DNA of 64,000 nucleotides from Pectinophora gossypiella (GCF_024362695.1 NC_065426.1:8462236-8526235); one strand, 5' to 3'; shown: positions 19,901 through 30,652, numbered from the stretch's first letter. Notes: generated from the letters alone by a model not told the origin. Program-made: numbers and translations.

Positions 19901-21912
19901 ATGGAGTAGGTATTGATATTACTGATATGATCGCTATAGTACTGTTATATTTCTAGTAAAGGTATAATGAATTATATTTGTACTGTTTCTAGGAACGACT
20001 AAAACTGGGTGTATATATTTTTTTATATTCATTAAGTGCCAACTCTACGATAACCGGTCATCAAGGTCTGTTGTTAAAAATCCACAAACATTCTTAACCA
20101 TGTTAGAATTGACAGAAAGCGAGCATCTGAAGAATTTAAAATTAAGGTTGCCAAGAAACTGCAACAAACGAACATCGTCGCATCGAAGTCGTTCTGGCGG
20201 TTCAACATGGCTAAAAATCTACGAAAAACATTCATCCATGGTATGGATGTTTGACACACGATGGGATTTTATCCATGTAGAACTGACGGAATGAAAGCAT
20301 CTGAAGAATTGAGAAGTTTACATCATTTAAGAAGGGAGCAAGAGAAGACTGAAATGGAGTAGGTATTGATATTACTGATATGATCGCTATAGTACTGTTA
20401 TATTTCTAGTAAAGGTATAGTTAATTATATTTGTACTGTGTGTAGGAACGACTAAAACTGGGTGTATATATTTTTTTATATTCATTAAGTGCCAACTCTA
20501 CGATAATCGGTCATCAAGGTCTGTTGTTAAAAATCCACAAACATTCTTAACCATGTTAGAATTGACAGAAAGCGAGCATCTGAAGAATTTAAAACTAAGG
20601 TTGCCAAGAAACTGCAACAAACGACCATCGTCGCGTCGAGGTCGTTCTGGCGGTTCAACATGGTACAACTTTTTAAACACATCCGTCCATAGCATGGATG
20701 TTTGACACACGGTGAGTTTTATCCATGTAGAACTGACGGAATGAAAGCATCTGAAAATTTGAGAAGTTTACATTATTGCGAGCATGTGAAGAATTAAGAA
20801 TTTAGAGTGACAAGCAACTAGAACAATCATAATTATATCGTCGCATCGAGGTCGTTCTGGCGATTCAACATGGCTAAAAATCCGCGATAAACATTCATCC
20901 ATAGTATGGATGTTTGACACACGATGGGATTTTATCCATGTAGAACTGACGGAATGAGAGCATCTGAAGAATTGAGAAGTTTACATCATTTAAGAAGGGA
21001 GCAAGAGAAGACTGAAATGGAGTAGGTATTGATATTACTGATATGATCGCTATAGTACTGTTATATTTCTAGTAAAGGTATAATTAATTATATTTGTACT
21101 GTTTGTGGGAACGACTAAAACTGGGTGTATATATTTTTTTATATTCATTAAGTGCCAACTCTACGACAATCGGTCATCAAGGTCTGTTGTTAAAAATCCA
21201 CAAACATTCTTAGCCATGTTAGAATTGACAGAAAGCGAGCATCTGAAGAATTTAAAATTAAGGTTGCCAAGAAACTGCAACAAACGAACATCGTCGCATC
21301 GAAGTCGTTCTGGCGGTTCAACATGGTTATAAATCTACGAAAAACATTCATCCATGGTATGGATGTTTGACACACGATGGGATTTTATCCATGTAGAACT
21401 GACGGAATGAGAGCATCTGAAGAATTGAGAAGTTTACATCATTTAAGAAGGGAGGAAGAGAAGACTGAAATGGAGTAGGTATTGATATTACTGATATGAT
21501 CGCTATAGTACTGTTATATTTCTAGTAAAGGTATAGTTAATTATATTTGTACTGTGTGTAGGAACGACTAAAACTGGGTGTATATATTTTTTTATATTCA
21601 TTAAGTGCCAACTCTACGATAATCGGTCATCAAGGTCTGTTGTTAAAAATCCACAAACATTCTTAACCATGTTAGAATTGACAGAAAGCGAGCATCTGAA
21701 GAATTTAAAACTAAGGTTGCCAAGAAACTGCAACAAACGAACATCGTCGCGTCGAGGTCGTTCTGGCGGTTCAACATGGCTAAAAATCTACGAAAAACAT
21801 TCATCCATGGTATGGATGTTTGACACACGATGGGATTTTATCCATGTAGAACTGACGGAATGAGAGCATCTGAAGAATTGAGAAGTTTACATCATTTAAG
21901 AAGGGAGCAGGA
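17000..21912 (+). repeat. Satellite array, 453 bp unit, about ten units with higher-order structure
   Basis: The anchor CATGTTAGAATTGACAGAA recurs at 17626, 18077, 18530, 18983, 19436, 20100, 20553, 21216 and 21669, giving spacings of 451, 453, 453, 453, 664, 453, 663 and 453; a more diverged unit precedes at 17000-17440. The 664-base units carry an extra ~211-base half unit (CATTATTGCGAGCATGTGAA ... GGCGATTCAACATGGC). 19336-20452 and 20453-21569 form two 1117-base higher-order repeats. The right part is almost uniform, the left part diverged, and the array stops mid-unit at AAGGGAGCA/GGAGACC. The 61-64 residue frames inside simply repeat with the unit and are not called genes. The strand is arbitrary. 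Confidence 0.95.
17452..17545 (+). mobile_element. fb-family fragment inserted in an outer satellite unit
   Basis: CATCCCGTGATCATGGCACT, GAAATATCGGGAGTCTCATA and AGAACCCATTATAATGTGTT match 22490-22580, 36755-36850 and 58790-58890. It is absent from the other units. Confidence 0.7.
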
Positions 21913-22122
21913 GACCTACCTAGTACCGACCTATGATTTTTGACGACAGACGCTAGTTCATTATTGTTGTATGTATGTTCATAGTTCACAACATGTATTT
22001 CGATTATTATTGCCTATTTATCTGAATGATGTGTCTTCTTATGAAAATGGTTTCATTCTCTTTCTTCAACAAATATTTCATCACCTTATCTCAATACATG
22101 AGCAGCACTACAGAGACGGATT

Positions 22123-22404
22123 TACACCCGTATTCTAAGATGTTAAGACCAACTTTCTTCGACTCTTTCTTTGAGCTCAAAGTCTTCGCCTCAACCTTAT
22201 CTCGAGTTTACTCCAGTGAGGTAGAGTGGAGACATGACGTCATTATTTTCATATGATTATGTTGGCACTTGGCAGTATGATATGCTCAACTCCTATGAGT
22301 AAAGTTCTCAAGTCGACGTTGTAAATGGCAAGTTGAAATATATTCAACTGAGGCCGAGTCGAGTGGTGAAAGTTTTGAGTTAACATTTTAGAATATGGGT
22401 GTTA
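22123..22404. mobile_element. MITE with ~24-bp inverted ends
   Basis: Left ACACCCGTATTCTAAGATGT, right TTTTAGAATATGGGTGT; inner parts such as TTATCTCGAGTTTACTCC are also partly self-complementary. No clear target duplication. Confidence 0.6.
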
Positions 22405-22430
22405 GCCTTGAACATTTTTCTTCATTACAT

Positions 22431-22582
22431 TGTTTTAAGTTTGCGCGGTTATTATCATAATTAAAACACATACCACATCATCATCCCGCGGTCATGGCAT
22501 TTGCAACAGTGTTGAAATATCGGGAGTCTCATATTTTCCTGATTTCAACGCGGTAAGAACCCGTTATTATGTGTTTTAATTA
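22431..22582. mobile_element. fb-family element
   Basis: Starts TTTTAAGTTTGCGCGGTTAT, contains GTTGAAATATCGGGAGTCTC and ends AAGAACCCGTTATTATGTGT. Part of the arm is self-complementary to ATAATTAAAACACATA. Confidence 0.7.
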
Positions 22583-22654
22583 TTTTTCTTCATTCTTTTT
22601 TTATATGCGTATGTCCATACGTATATTCCCGACCAAAAGACTGTGCTTGTTCTT

Positions 22655-22890
22655 CTTACAAACAACAAACAAGTTGACCACAACTTGAACGCGCGTTAGT
22701 TAAAGAGTTCTTGAACAGTCCTTAGCGACTCCATTTAAAGAACTATGTGTTTCTGACTGTGGTCAAATAAGTCTAGAGTCGAGATAGCGTGTAGAATGTT
22801 GACGTTGGTGACTTACATATGGAAACAGCTATGTTATTCTCTAAAAGCAACTTCGTTCAGTGGATTTCCCCTGCTCTTTTCGAATCTCGG
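22655..22890 (+). repeat. Repeat inverted relative to 14740-15010
   Basis: Carries AACAAACAAGTTGACCACAA, TCTTGAACAGTCCTTAGCGA and TTCGTTCAGTGGATTTCCCC. Confidence 0.7.
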
Positions 22891-23027
22891 GTCGGGCTCT
22901 AAACCACTGTATTCGACTTTGTAAGTTTGGATTGATGTTTGGACCATAGATAATTGATATCATATGATTTCCAGAATTTTCAGGTTAATTGCAATAGACT
23001 CGCCTGGTCATATGCGTTAAGATAGTG

Positions 23028-23175
23028 TGTAGAATGTTGACTTTGTTGTAATACTTACACCAGTGGTTTTTTTTCGACGTGAATTATTATTGTATATTTG
23101 CCGCAGATGGCATTAACTACTTGGTCGGAGTACATCAGTGGAATAACAGCTATGTTATTCTGTAAAAGCAACTGA
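23028..23175 (+). repeat. Partial second copy of the 22655 repeat, split by a LINE-A 3' end
   Basis: GTGTAGAATGTTGACTTTGT and TAACAGCTATGTTATTCTGT match 22790-22860. 23068-23140 between them is a reversed LINE-A tail (TTTTTTTTCGACGTGAATTA ... ACTACTTGGTCGGA), flanked by CAGTGG. Confidence 0.65.
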
Positions 23176-23477
23176 CGCGGTATCAACGCGAACAGAAAGC
23201 TATTATTAATTATTTTCTCACTATGTAAATACCAACCCATATTCCTAAACAACATTGCACCCCAACGAAACAGGGATTTTGGTAATTTTAATAGCTCTAA
23301 TCCTTTGAGGCGATTCCTTTGATACCAACAGATCCCTTCTGACCGTAAGGTCTCGATTCGCCTTGAGCGAACCGAGGGCTAAAATAAATATTTGCTGATA
23401 AATTAATAAGTATGTAAAAATAACTCAGAAATTTCTCAAAATATATACAATCACTTGCCGCGTTTTTTCTTTAAGCG

Positions 23478-23622
23478 GTTGCTGTTGACTATTAGCAGTA
23501 AAACACCTCCACCAATCCGCAGTGGAGCAGCGTGGTGGAGTATGCTCCATACCCCCTCCGGTTAATTGAGAGGAGGCCTGTGCCCAGAAAGTCTACGTAT
23601 ATTGGCTCTTTATGTTACGTTA
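23478..23622 (+). repeat. SINE-A 3' part
   Basis: GTGGAGCAGCGTGGTGGAGT and TTGAGAGGAGGCCTGTGCCC, but the CAGTGGGACG motif is altered. Confidence 0.65.
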
Positions 23623-23867
23623 TGTATATATGTAGTATTATAATTGTATTAATGCCTCGAAGTTGCTAAAATAATGAACGACCAAAAAAAAAACGTAATA
23701 AAACAGCGACGGAAGCAACAAAAATAGTCCTTTTTATGAGTTCTTTAGGAATTCTATAGAGAGTTCCAGTTTTAAAAGAGATGTCTTTCCGTCTTACCAG
23801 TATTATAATATTATGATAGTATGAATAAGTTTTTCATGTGGAAAGGAAGGAAAATTTGTTTTATATG

Positions 23868-24441
23868 TTGTGTGCAATTAATCGTTTCATGCGGAAAGCC
23901 ACGGGAGCTCCGTGGTTCCTTCGCAATGAAAATCTGCACATTGACCTAGGTCTGCCAACCATTGCCCAATGGCTCAAATTAGCTTCCAAACGTTTTTTCG
24001 ATTCTGCTCCGCACCACCCAAATCCCCTGGTAGTTGCGGCTTCCGAGTACATTCCGCTTAGGGACGGTACTGAAAAGTATCGGCGTCCGAAGGACGTAAT
24101 ATACGATCCCGACGACCCGATTACTCTAGCCATAGAAGCAGCCAATCAGCTCGCGACACCAAACACTTCAGAACCCCGATACCGACCCCGCCGGCGTGGT
24201 CGACGATTTCCCTCATTCAGCGCTTATCGCTATCGACCCACTAGGGTCGATTAATTCTTTCAAATACTTTTCCTCTCAGACGACGCCCTGAGCCGAGGTT
24301 CGCGCCCAACTGGGCACCCTCAGGCCTGTTGTCTTAAACGTTGTACCGGGTGAGAGCCTTCAGCGCTCCCCATTTGTCCGGCCAAGTAGTTAATGCCATC
24401 TGCGGCAAATCTACAATAAGTCACGTCAAAAAAAAAAAAAA
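23868..24441 (+). pseudogene. LINE-A: longest copy, polymerase C-terminus plus 3' UTR and A tail
   Basis: In frame from about 23868 to the stop at 24252-24254 it encodes INRFMRKATGAPWFLRNENL, DLGLPTIAQWLKLASKRFFD, then an Arg-rich end YRPRRRGRRFPSF. The 'R..R..TGAPWFVRN..L..DL.LPTI......A..FF' block is the C-terminal end of jockey-clade LINE polymerases. The 3' UTR (GCCCTGAGCCGAGGTTCGCG ... AATCTACAATAAGTCACGTC) ends in 13 A residues at 24429-24441. About 130 residues of a much longer polymerase remain; there is no catalytic core. It is the best reference copy for the other LINE-A ends here. Confidence 0.85.
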
Positions 24442-24676
24442 TGTTGTGTGCAATAAACTATATTTGTATTTGTAAGATTTGACTAATAATGGCTTCTTGA
24501 CTAATGTCTGTGATGATTCTTAACTAAATGTTAATAAAAAATGAACAAATTACCTTATGTTTTAGGTGGTGTTGTTGCTAATGTTGTGTATGTTTTATGT
24601 TGACATGTTTATGTCCGTTGCTGTGTTGTCTAATGTCACTAAAGTGTTGTTTGGGTGTGTTGTTGTTATGTTTTCT

Positions 24677-24740
24677 TTTTTTGACGTGACTTATTGTAGA
24701 TTTGCCGCAGATGGCAATAACTACTTGGCCGGAGTTGTTG
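24677..24740 (-). repeat. LINE-A extreme 3' end
   Basis: TTTTTTTGACGTGACTTATT to AACTACTTGGCCGGA. Confidence 0.7.
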
Positions 24741-24974
24741 TCTGTTATGTTACACGATTTTCCCTGCGTTCTTTTCCAAGGATTCTTCAGTTTCTGAACC
24801 TTAGCTAGCACCGTGGTGCAGTCTTTATATCTCCGAGACAAATTGATCTACTTTAGACTCGGCTGAGCCTTCGCTGAGCCCTTTCTGAGACCGTTTGTGA
24901 TGTTTTGACAAGCCCCGGTCAACCGCAATGAAATACTCGGCTAGAGATGTACCTAGTACTTATCTACCTACTTA

Positions 24975-25135
24975 AATCGCAAGATGAACTAAGTATCCAC
25001 ACCTCACCGAGCTTTCTGTTAGATCAAAGTGATAGGTGGTGAGCTGTATCGCCGTTGATTAACAGCCGAGCCAACTGTGTTGGTAAAAGCTGCACTTAAG
25101 ATAAATTAATAACTCGTTGGTGCAAGTCCGGCATT
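24975..25135 (-). repeat. SINE-D
   Basis: GCAAGATGAACTAAGTATCC, ACCTCACCGAGCTTTCTGTT and TTAAGATAAATTAATAACTC, reversed orientation. Confidence 0.7.
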
Positions 25136-25211
25136 AAGGGTAGTCATGTTCGAGTGTTTAGATAAGAACTGTCACATTGACATGATCTTGTTGTTGGTTG
25201 GTTGATTGTTG

Positions 25212-25262
25212 TGGGTTGTGAGGTTGGTACTCCACCTCACAACCCACACGATAGAAGAGAGA
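25212..25262. repeat. Palindromic SINE-C tail
   Basis: GTGGGTTGTGAGGTTGGTAC meets CTCCACCTCACAACCCAC: two SINE-C tails joined end to end. Confidence 0.7.
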
Positions 25263-25641
25263 AGATTACTGTAAGTACCTATATCCGGATACTTGTGAAA
25301 ACAAATCATACCTAGTACAAACTCGGCACAACACTAACCATCAAGTTTTAATTAATGAACTCTTTGAACAGTCGAGATTGTAGAAGATAAGGAAAGATAT
25401 ATCGTGTTTCGTGTTTTATATTATATATTTGTTATTTGTTTTATATTTGTTACTGTGGTTTCCCTTTTATTATAAAAACGTTTCTTTCTTTCTTTCTTTC
25501 TTTGATAAAAACCGTTGTACCTTTCTGTAGTTTTGAGGTGGACTATATTCACCGACTTTATCTTTCACGGTTATATGGCAATAGGTTCGTCTATTACATG
25601 GGACTTAAAGATACCTGGCGAGGAATGGGTGTATAGAGGTG

Positions 25642-26098
25642 AGGTGTTAGTGACATCGTACTGAATCAAATATCAAATAAATAAATAGAAAAAAATAAAA
25701 AAAAAATTGAGAGGGATGACTCAGACCATGATTCTGAGTTAATATCAATTGGAATTTTCCGTCGCAAAATTAAATTATTTTCAATTCTATACTTTTGCGA
25801 TGGTTTTCACTTGCTTTTTCACAATTTTCACGATGTCACTTACACTCCGTACGAGTACGTACAGGTAGCCATACAGGTAAGTACGGGTGTTGAGTGACAA
25901 CGTAACGAATACTGAGGGGGATGATTCAGACCACGATTTTGAGTTAATATCAAGTGGAATTTCCTGTCGGAAAATTCATAAAAAAATTATTCAGTTACAT
26001 AGTTTTGCAACGGAAAATTCCACTTGATATCAACTCAGAATCATGGTCTGAATATCATCCCTCACAGTTTCGTTACGATAACTAATACCCTGAGTACT
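25642..26098. mobile_element. Dimeric MITE-c, copy 1
   Basis: Two hairpin monomers (25642-25845 and 25885-26098) separated by a spacer with GTAGCCATACAGGTAAGTAC. The same dimer with a related spacer occurs at 49388 and, inverted, at 57245. Monomer 1 has an A-rich insert near 25665-25705. Confidence 0.75.
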
Positions 26099-26489
26099 AT
26101 ACACCTCTGCCTACCCTTTCGGGGATGCAGGCGTGATGTTACGTTATGACAGATATGAGCTTTCAAAAATTTTAAATAACATCAGGTTTCAACATGAGTA
26201 GTTGAAAATCGTACGCGCAAATTACATTTATAATAAAATTTTAAAGCGATCCGCATGGAAATTGTATTTTCATATCAAACAGTACATTATGAAAGGATGT
26301 GTCCGTTGAATCACCGCCGTACAATTAAAATCCACTCCAGTTATGTCCGCATACAGGCTCGGATTCGGAGATAAATTACTAATGAAGATGACATTACAAC
26401 ACACAGGTATTTACCTATTAGGATTTTTACGAGTTTAAATTCACGTTTAGATCATAAATAATTGATATCTTTTGCTGCAGTTGCATTGC

Positions 26490-26675
26490 TGTTGCAGTTT
26501 CTTGTCATTTCTTCTCCTCAGCCATAACACCTTGCGAAATGACGTAAATTCAAAAATGTTACATTGACCTTCAGAATCAGAATCATTTATTCAACGTAAT
26601 GGATAAACTTGTTGAAGTTTAATGATTCGAGTTTGATAAGTGTAATGATTCTGATTAAAGTATACATAAGACGCG
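26490..26675. repeat. Dispersed repeat shared with 9700-9795, then SINE-A target
   Basis: TTCTCCTCAGCCATAACACC and TGTTACATTGACCTTC match 9720-9780. Confidence 0.5.
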
Positions 26676-27007
26676 TGGAACAGCCTCCGTGGTCTAGTGG
26701 TTAGAGCGTTAGGCTCACAATCTGGAGGTCCGGGTTCGATTCCCGATGGGGACATTGTCGAAATCACTTTGTGAGACTGTCCTTTGTTTGGTAAGGACTT
26801 TTCAGGCTTGAATCACCTGATTGTCCGAAAAAGTAAGATGATTCCGTGCTTCGGAGGGCACGTAAAGCCGTTGGTCCCGGCTATTAGCCGTAATAACACC
26901 TCCACCAACCCGCATTGGAGCAGCGTGGTGGAGTATGCTCCATACCCCTTCCGGTTGATTGAGGGGAGGCCTGTGCCCAGCAGTGGGACGTATATAGGCT
27001 GTTTATG
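26676..27007 (+). mobile_element. SINE-A, full copy with perfect target duplication
   Basis: Flanked by the 15-base duplication TATACATAAGACGCG (26661-26675, 27008-27022). Head box A GGTCTAGTGGTTAGAGCG and box B GGTTCGATTCC. It interrupts a LINE-R related sequence continuing at 27023. Confidence 0.88.
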
Positions 27008-27034
27008 TATACATAAGACGCGACATTCGCATTC

Positions 27035-27150
27035 TCTGTTTAATCTGTTACATGTAAGCTCTTCTTGGTCTTCCCCTTCCTCTCTTTCCTTGTAGCTTCC
27101 CTTCTATGATGTTTTTAGTCAATACGTCCTGTCTTATTAAGTGTCCCTAC
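27035..27150 (-). pseudogene. LINE-R fragment
   Basis: AGCTCTTCTTGGTCTTCCCC, TTCTATGATGTTTTTAGTCA and TCTTATTAAGTGTCC are nearly identical to 12238-12330. Confidence 0.75.
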
Positions 27151-27554
27151 GCAGTGTGACAATATAATATTGTACTTGTTATTAAACTGAGATTTAACAC
27201 ATATAAAAACAAACACATAACTATAAAACACCTCCAACGCGTCACATCGAGGCAAGGTGCCCAACAGGCTGGCAGCATTGCCTCTCTGAATCGCCAGACT
27301 TATTCTTTGACAAAAATAATTACCAGCTCTTGCATCCCCCGAAGCCCAACAAATAATATATTTTCAAAAATGCAAAACCATTGAACTTATTTCGATAAAT
27401 TAGTACCAATCTCGAGGGCTCCAAATCCGTCGCCAACACCCGGGTTTAGTTGGAAATTCCGAAATCCGGCTAATTAAGATAAATTGGTGACTGAGGGGTG
27501 ATTTTGAAATTGATACACATATGGGAATTAATTATTCATGTATCACGTTGAATG

Positions 27555-27772
27555 GTACCTTTTTTTGACGTGACTTATTGTAGATTTGCCGCAGATGGCA
27601 TTAACTACTTGGCCGGACAAATGGGGAGCGCTGAAGGCTCTCACCCGGTACAAAGTTTAAGACAACAGTTGGGCGCGAACCTCGGGTCAGGGCGTCGTCT
27701 GAGAGGAAAAAAATTTGAAAGAATATATCGACCCTAGTGAGTCGATAGCGATAAGCGGTGATCGAGGGAGTT
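27555..27772 (-). repeat. LINE-A 3' end
   Basis: TTTTTTTGACGTGACTTATT through to the reversed ORF end GTGAGTCGATAGCGATAAGC. Confidence 0.78.
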
Positions 27773-27869
27773 GAATGATACCATCGTTTGTAAATTTCGC
27801 AGTCAACTGCATATGTTTTTCCGTCTTAAAAACAGACATAAAAAATGTTCTTTTATTGTTGTTAATTTA

Positions 27870-28128
27870 AGGTAGTTTTCAACTAGTCAAATCAGGTACT
27901 TTTTACTAAACGTCAAAACACGAAATTACTATGGAATTTGTATGAAAACGCACACTGACGTCATAGAAAAAAATGATAAAATGCCTGACTTATTATTACG
28001 TTTTTCTTGATTTAATTTCATAAATAAGTTAAATAGAAAATGGAAAATGTTTTTCGTTAGTTTTAGAGCTGTCTTTATTTAGTAATCACAAATTCATAAT
28101 TTATCTTGAATCTAGTACACCCAATCGT
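27870..28128 (+). mobile_element. MITE-e
   Basis: TTTTCAACTAGTCAAATCAG to TTTATCTTGAATCTAGTACA. Confidence 0.7.
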
Positions 28129-28416
28129 TACTGTTGTACTTTTTATGTGTATTTTGATTAGTTGTGTCTGATCTCAACCGTTCTTTAGAGACTAAAAAAA
28201 TAATAAAAAGTAAACGTTTATGTTATTGTTAACAGTTATTTTATAAAAACTCTCCGCCAAACTATAAAAAAACATCCCATTAATAAGTACCTAGTCGAAA
28301 ATTCGGTGCCATATTTACCTAAACTTGATGGTAGTACATACTATAGAGTTGATATTACCGTCACCGTCTTACCTGATTTTAAAAGTTTTAAATCCATTTT
28401 CACAACACTCTCTTCT

Positions 28417-28510
28417 TCTATTGTGTGGGTTGAGAGGTGGATTACCAACCCCAACAACCCTGGTGTCAGGGTTATTATTCAGCCGCCATAGGCCCCTGAC
28501 ATGACTCAGA
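28417..28510 (-). repeat. SINE-C tail
   Basis: GTGTGGGTTGAGAGGTGGAT, CCCTGGTGTCAGGGTTATTA, GGCCCCTGACATGACTCA. Confidence 0.7.
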
Positions 28511-28754
28511 ACACTAAAATACTTACTTAATACTTATACTTAATATAGCTGTTCCGAATGTTTTGCATAACCCTGATTGATTTCAAAAGTCTTTATTATC
28601 ATTAAAAAAATACAATATTACAGACACAGTCTAACAATACTTTACAAGAATGAATTTAGTACAAATATTTCGCCAGCCATGAAGCCATACGGAAATTTAT
28701 GACACATACATTGAAAACTAATTTAAGGCTGGTATTCCACACGATAAGAAGAAG

Positions 28755-28995
28755 ACCAATGCTCGCGAACTGGAGGTCCGGGTTCGATTTCCGATGGAGA
28801 CATTGTCGAAATCACTTTGTAAGACTGTCGTTTGTTTGGTAATGATATTGTAGGCTTGAATCACCTGATTGTCACGTTAGGCAAGTTACGCAATTGGTCC
28901 AGGCTATTAGCCGTAAAACAGCTCCATATGCTCCCTACCCCTTCCGGTTTATTGAGGGGAAGCCTGTGCTCAAAAGTAGGAGGTATAGGATGATG
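28755..28995 (+). repeat. SINE-A, degraded
   Basis: TGGAGGTCCGGGTTCGATTT, TTGTCGAAATCACTTTGTAA and TGAGGGGAAGCCTGTGCTCA; the start of the head is lost. Confidence 0.65.
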
Positions 28996-29034
28996 TCATA
29001 TTAGACTTGTAGACAAACATATATAACTCATGAG

Positions 29035-29180
29035 ACCATAAGCTCACGACTAAGTCCTTGGGGTAGTCAAGAGGTACGTCCATCGCAAGATGAACTAAGT
29101 ACCTACACTTCACCGAGCTTTCTATCACACACACATCACGCTCATCTTTTATCAGAGTGAGCCGAAGCGTTACTCACCTG
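29035..29180 (-). repeat. SINE-D fragment
   Basis: CATCGCAAGATGAACTAAGT and TTCACCGAGCTTTCTATCA. Confidence 0.6.
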
Positions 29181-29218
29181 CGGCCTTAGCCAAGTTGCAA
29201 ACGATTACGAAAAACAGT

Positions 29219-29476
29219 CTTCTTCTTCTTCTATGGGTTGTGAGGTGGATTACCAACCCCATCAACCCTGTTATTATCAACCCACGAATAACAGTGACAG
29301 TGATTAAAAGAAGCATTAATTTTTAACACTGTCACTGTTCTCATGTTCAGCATGTAATGTCCTAACCAAACTAGGGACCACAAAGTCATTTTTAGGATTT
29401 GTCCCCGCTAGGATTCGAACCCGGAACCTCCAGATCGTGAGCTCAACGCTCAACCACTGGACCACGGCAGCCGTTG
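29219..29476 (-). repeat. SINE-C with an internal hairpin replacing its middle
   Basis: Tail GGGTTGTGAGGTGGATTACC, head GGATTCGAACCCGGAACCTC. Between them 29290-29302 and 29327-29339 form a perfect 13-base stem (AACAGTGACAGTG) not found in other copies. Confidence 0.7.
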
Positions 29477-29702
29477 CGTAAATGATAAAATCAAAGGTGC
29501 AATTTGACCTTCATAATCTGACACTAATATCCAATCTACAGAATCAATTCCAGTTTCCCTGTGTATTATTGATCTTAACAAGTAATTAGTAAACCAAACG
29601 CCTCAACCACAACCAACCGAGATTACCAAACCGCAACCTAATTGCAACCGTAGCGCCGAATCACGGCTTCAAATTAATCGAACCATAATCCGTACCTGTT
29701 CG

Positions 29703-29735
29703 GAATGTTCTGGTTTATTCTAGAATATTCCAGAA
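29703..29735. promoter_or_regulatory. Heat-shock-element-like array
   Basis: GAA (29703), TTC (29708), TTC (29718), GAA (29723), TTC (29728) and GAA (29733) all sit on one 5-base phase in alternating orientation, with only the 29713 slot failing. The core TTCTAGAATATTCCAGAA is a perfect four-unit heat shock factor site. There is no recognised gene start nearby, so function is unproven. Confidence 0.5.
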
Positions 29736-29907
29736 ATAACCGGCAACTGATGCAACTAATAAATAGCCGGTAGAACTGTCCAAGTTGTAGCGAAACTGAA
29801 TTAGTTGGAAACTCTGAACTGGATATTGAACAGCGTTGTCGCCACGAAAAACTTCGGCTAGCCCGTATTTCTGGTTACCTACTTAATTTAGGTGAAATGA
29901 TTATGAT

Positions 29908-30233
29908 CTTCTTCTTCTATCATGTGGTTTTGAGGTGAATTGCCAACCCCATCAACCCTGGTTTCGGGGTTATTATTGAGCCGCCAAAGGCCGCTGACAT
30001 GGCTCATGTAACGACTTCTTACTTACACCAGTAAGTAGCAACCGGGACCAACGGCTTAACGTGCCTTCCGAAGCACGGATCATCTTACTTTTTGGACAAT
30101 CAGGTGATCAGCCTGTAACGTCCTAACCAAACTAGGAACCACAAAGTGATTTTTGTGATATGTTCTCACCGGGATTCGAACCCAGAACCTCCGGATCGTG
30201 AGCCTGACGCTCAACCACTGTACCACAGAGGCC
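29908..30233 (-). mobile_element. SINE-C, full copy with target duplication
   Basis: Flanked by GATTATGAT (29899-29907, 30234-30242). Reversed order: CTTCTTCTTCTATCATGTGG tail, GGCTTAACGTGCCTTCCGAA core, GGGATTCGAACCCAGAACCT head. Confidence 0.85.
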
Positions 30234-30611
30234 GATTATGATGAAATATTTTAATATAGCCCGGTGGAAAGAGAGTCTTTGCATTTTAAAGTATGAGATT
30301 CTATTCCGTAAGTGCTAGATATAGTACTTAAGTATCTTATCTTACTTTCTATTTTTTATTTTTTTTTGACGAAGCCAGTGGTGGATGCCCCTGTCTTTTT
30401 GTTTTTTTTTTTTATCAATGAAATGAAAATATTTAGTATAAAAAATATTGAATATTGAAGTTAGTTAGTTATAGTTTTTGAATTTAGAAATGCATCGTAA
30501 ACCGTGATCTTAAACGTAGGTTTAAAAGTGTAATGTATTGTCGTATCTAAAAATTAGGAAGATTTTAAGTAACGTTTAACTAATAAAAACACTGAAAGAC
30601 AGTGTTTTTCT

Positions 30612-30652
30612 AACTTAGGAGCCACGCTCTTGTCGGTGTAGCACTTTGCCTC
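30612..30652 (-). repeat. LINE-R extreme 3' end
   Basis: GAGCCACGCTCTTGTCGGTG, identical to 12127-12146. The preceding CACTGAAAGACAGTG (30591-30605) is a small hairpin. Confidence 0.6.

Noticed and set aside
18051..21863. 61-64 residue frames repeated on both strands in the satellite
   Set aside because: They recur with the 453-base unit, overlap each other on opposite strands and have no recognisable domain; they are by-products of the repeat.
17000..21912. CRISPR or other prokaryotic array
   Set aside because: Units are 453-664 bases without short repeat/spacer structure, and the sequence is plainly eukaryotic.
24566..24808. 80-residue hydrophobic frame
   Set aside because: It runs into the reversed LINE-A 3' end at 24677 and has no conserved features.
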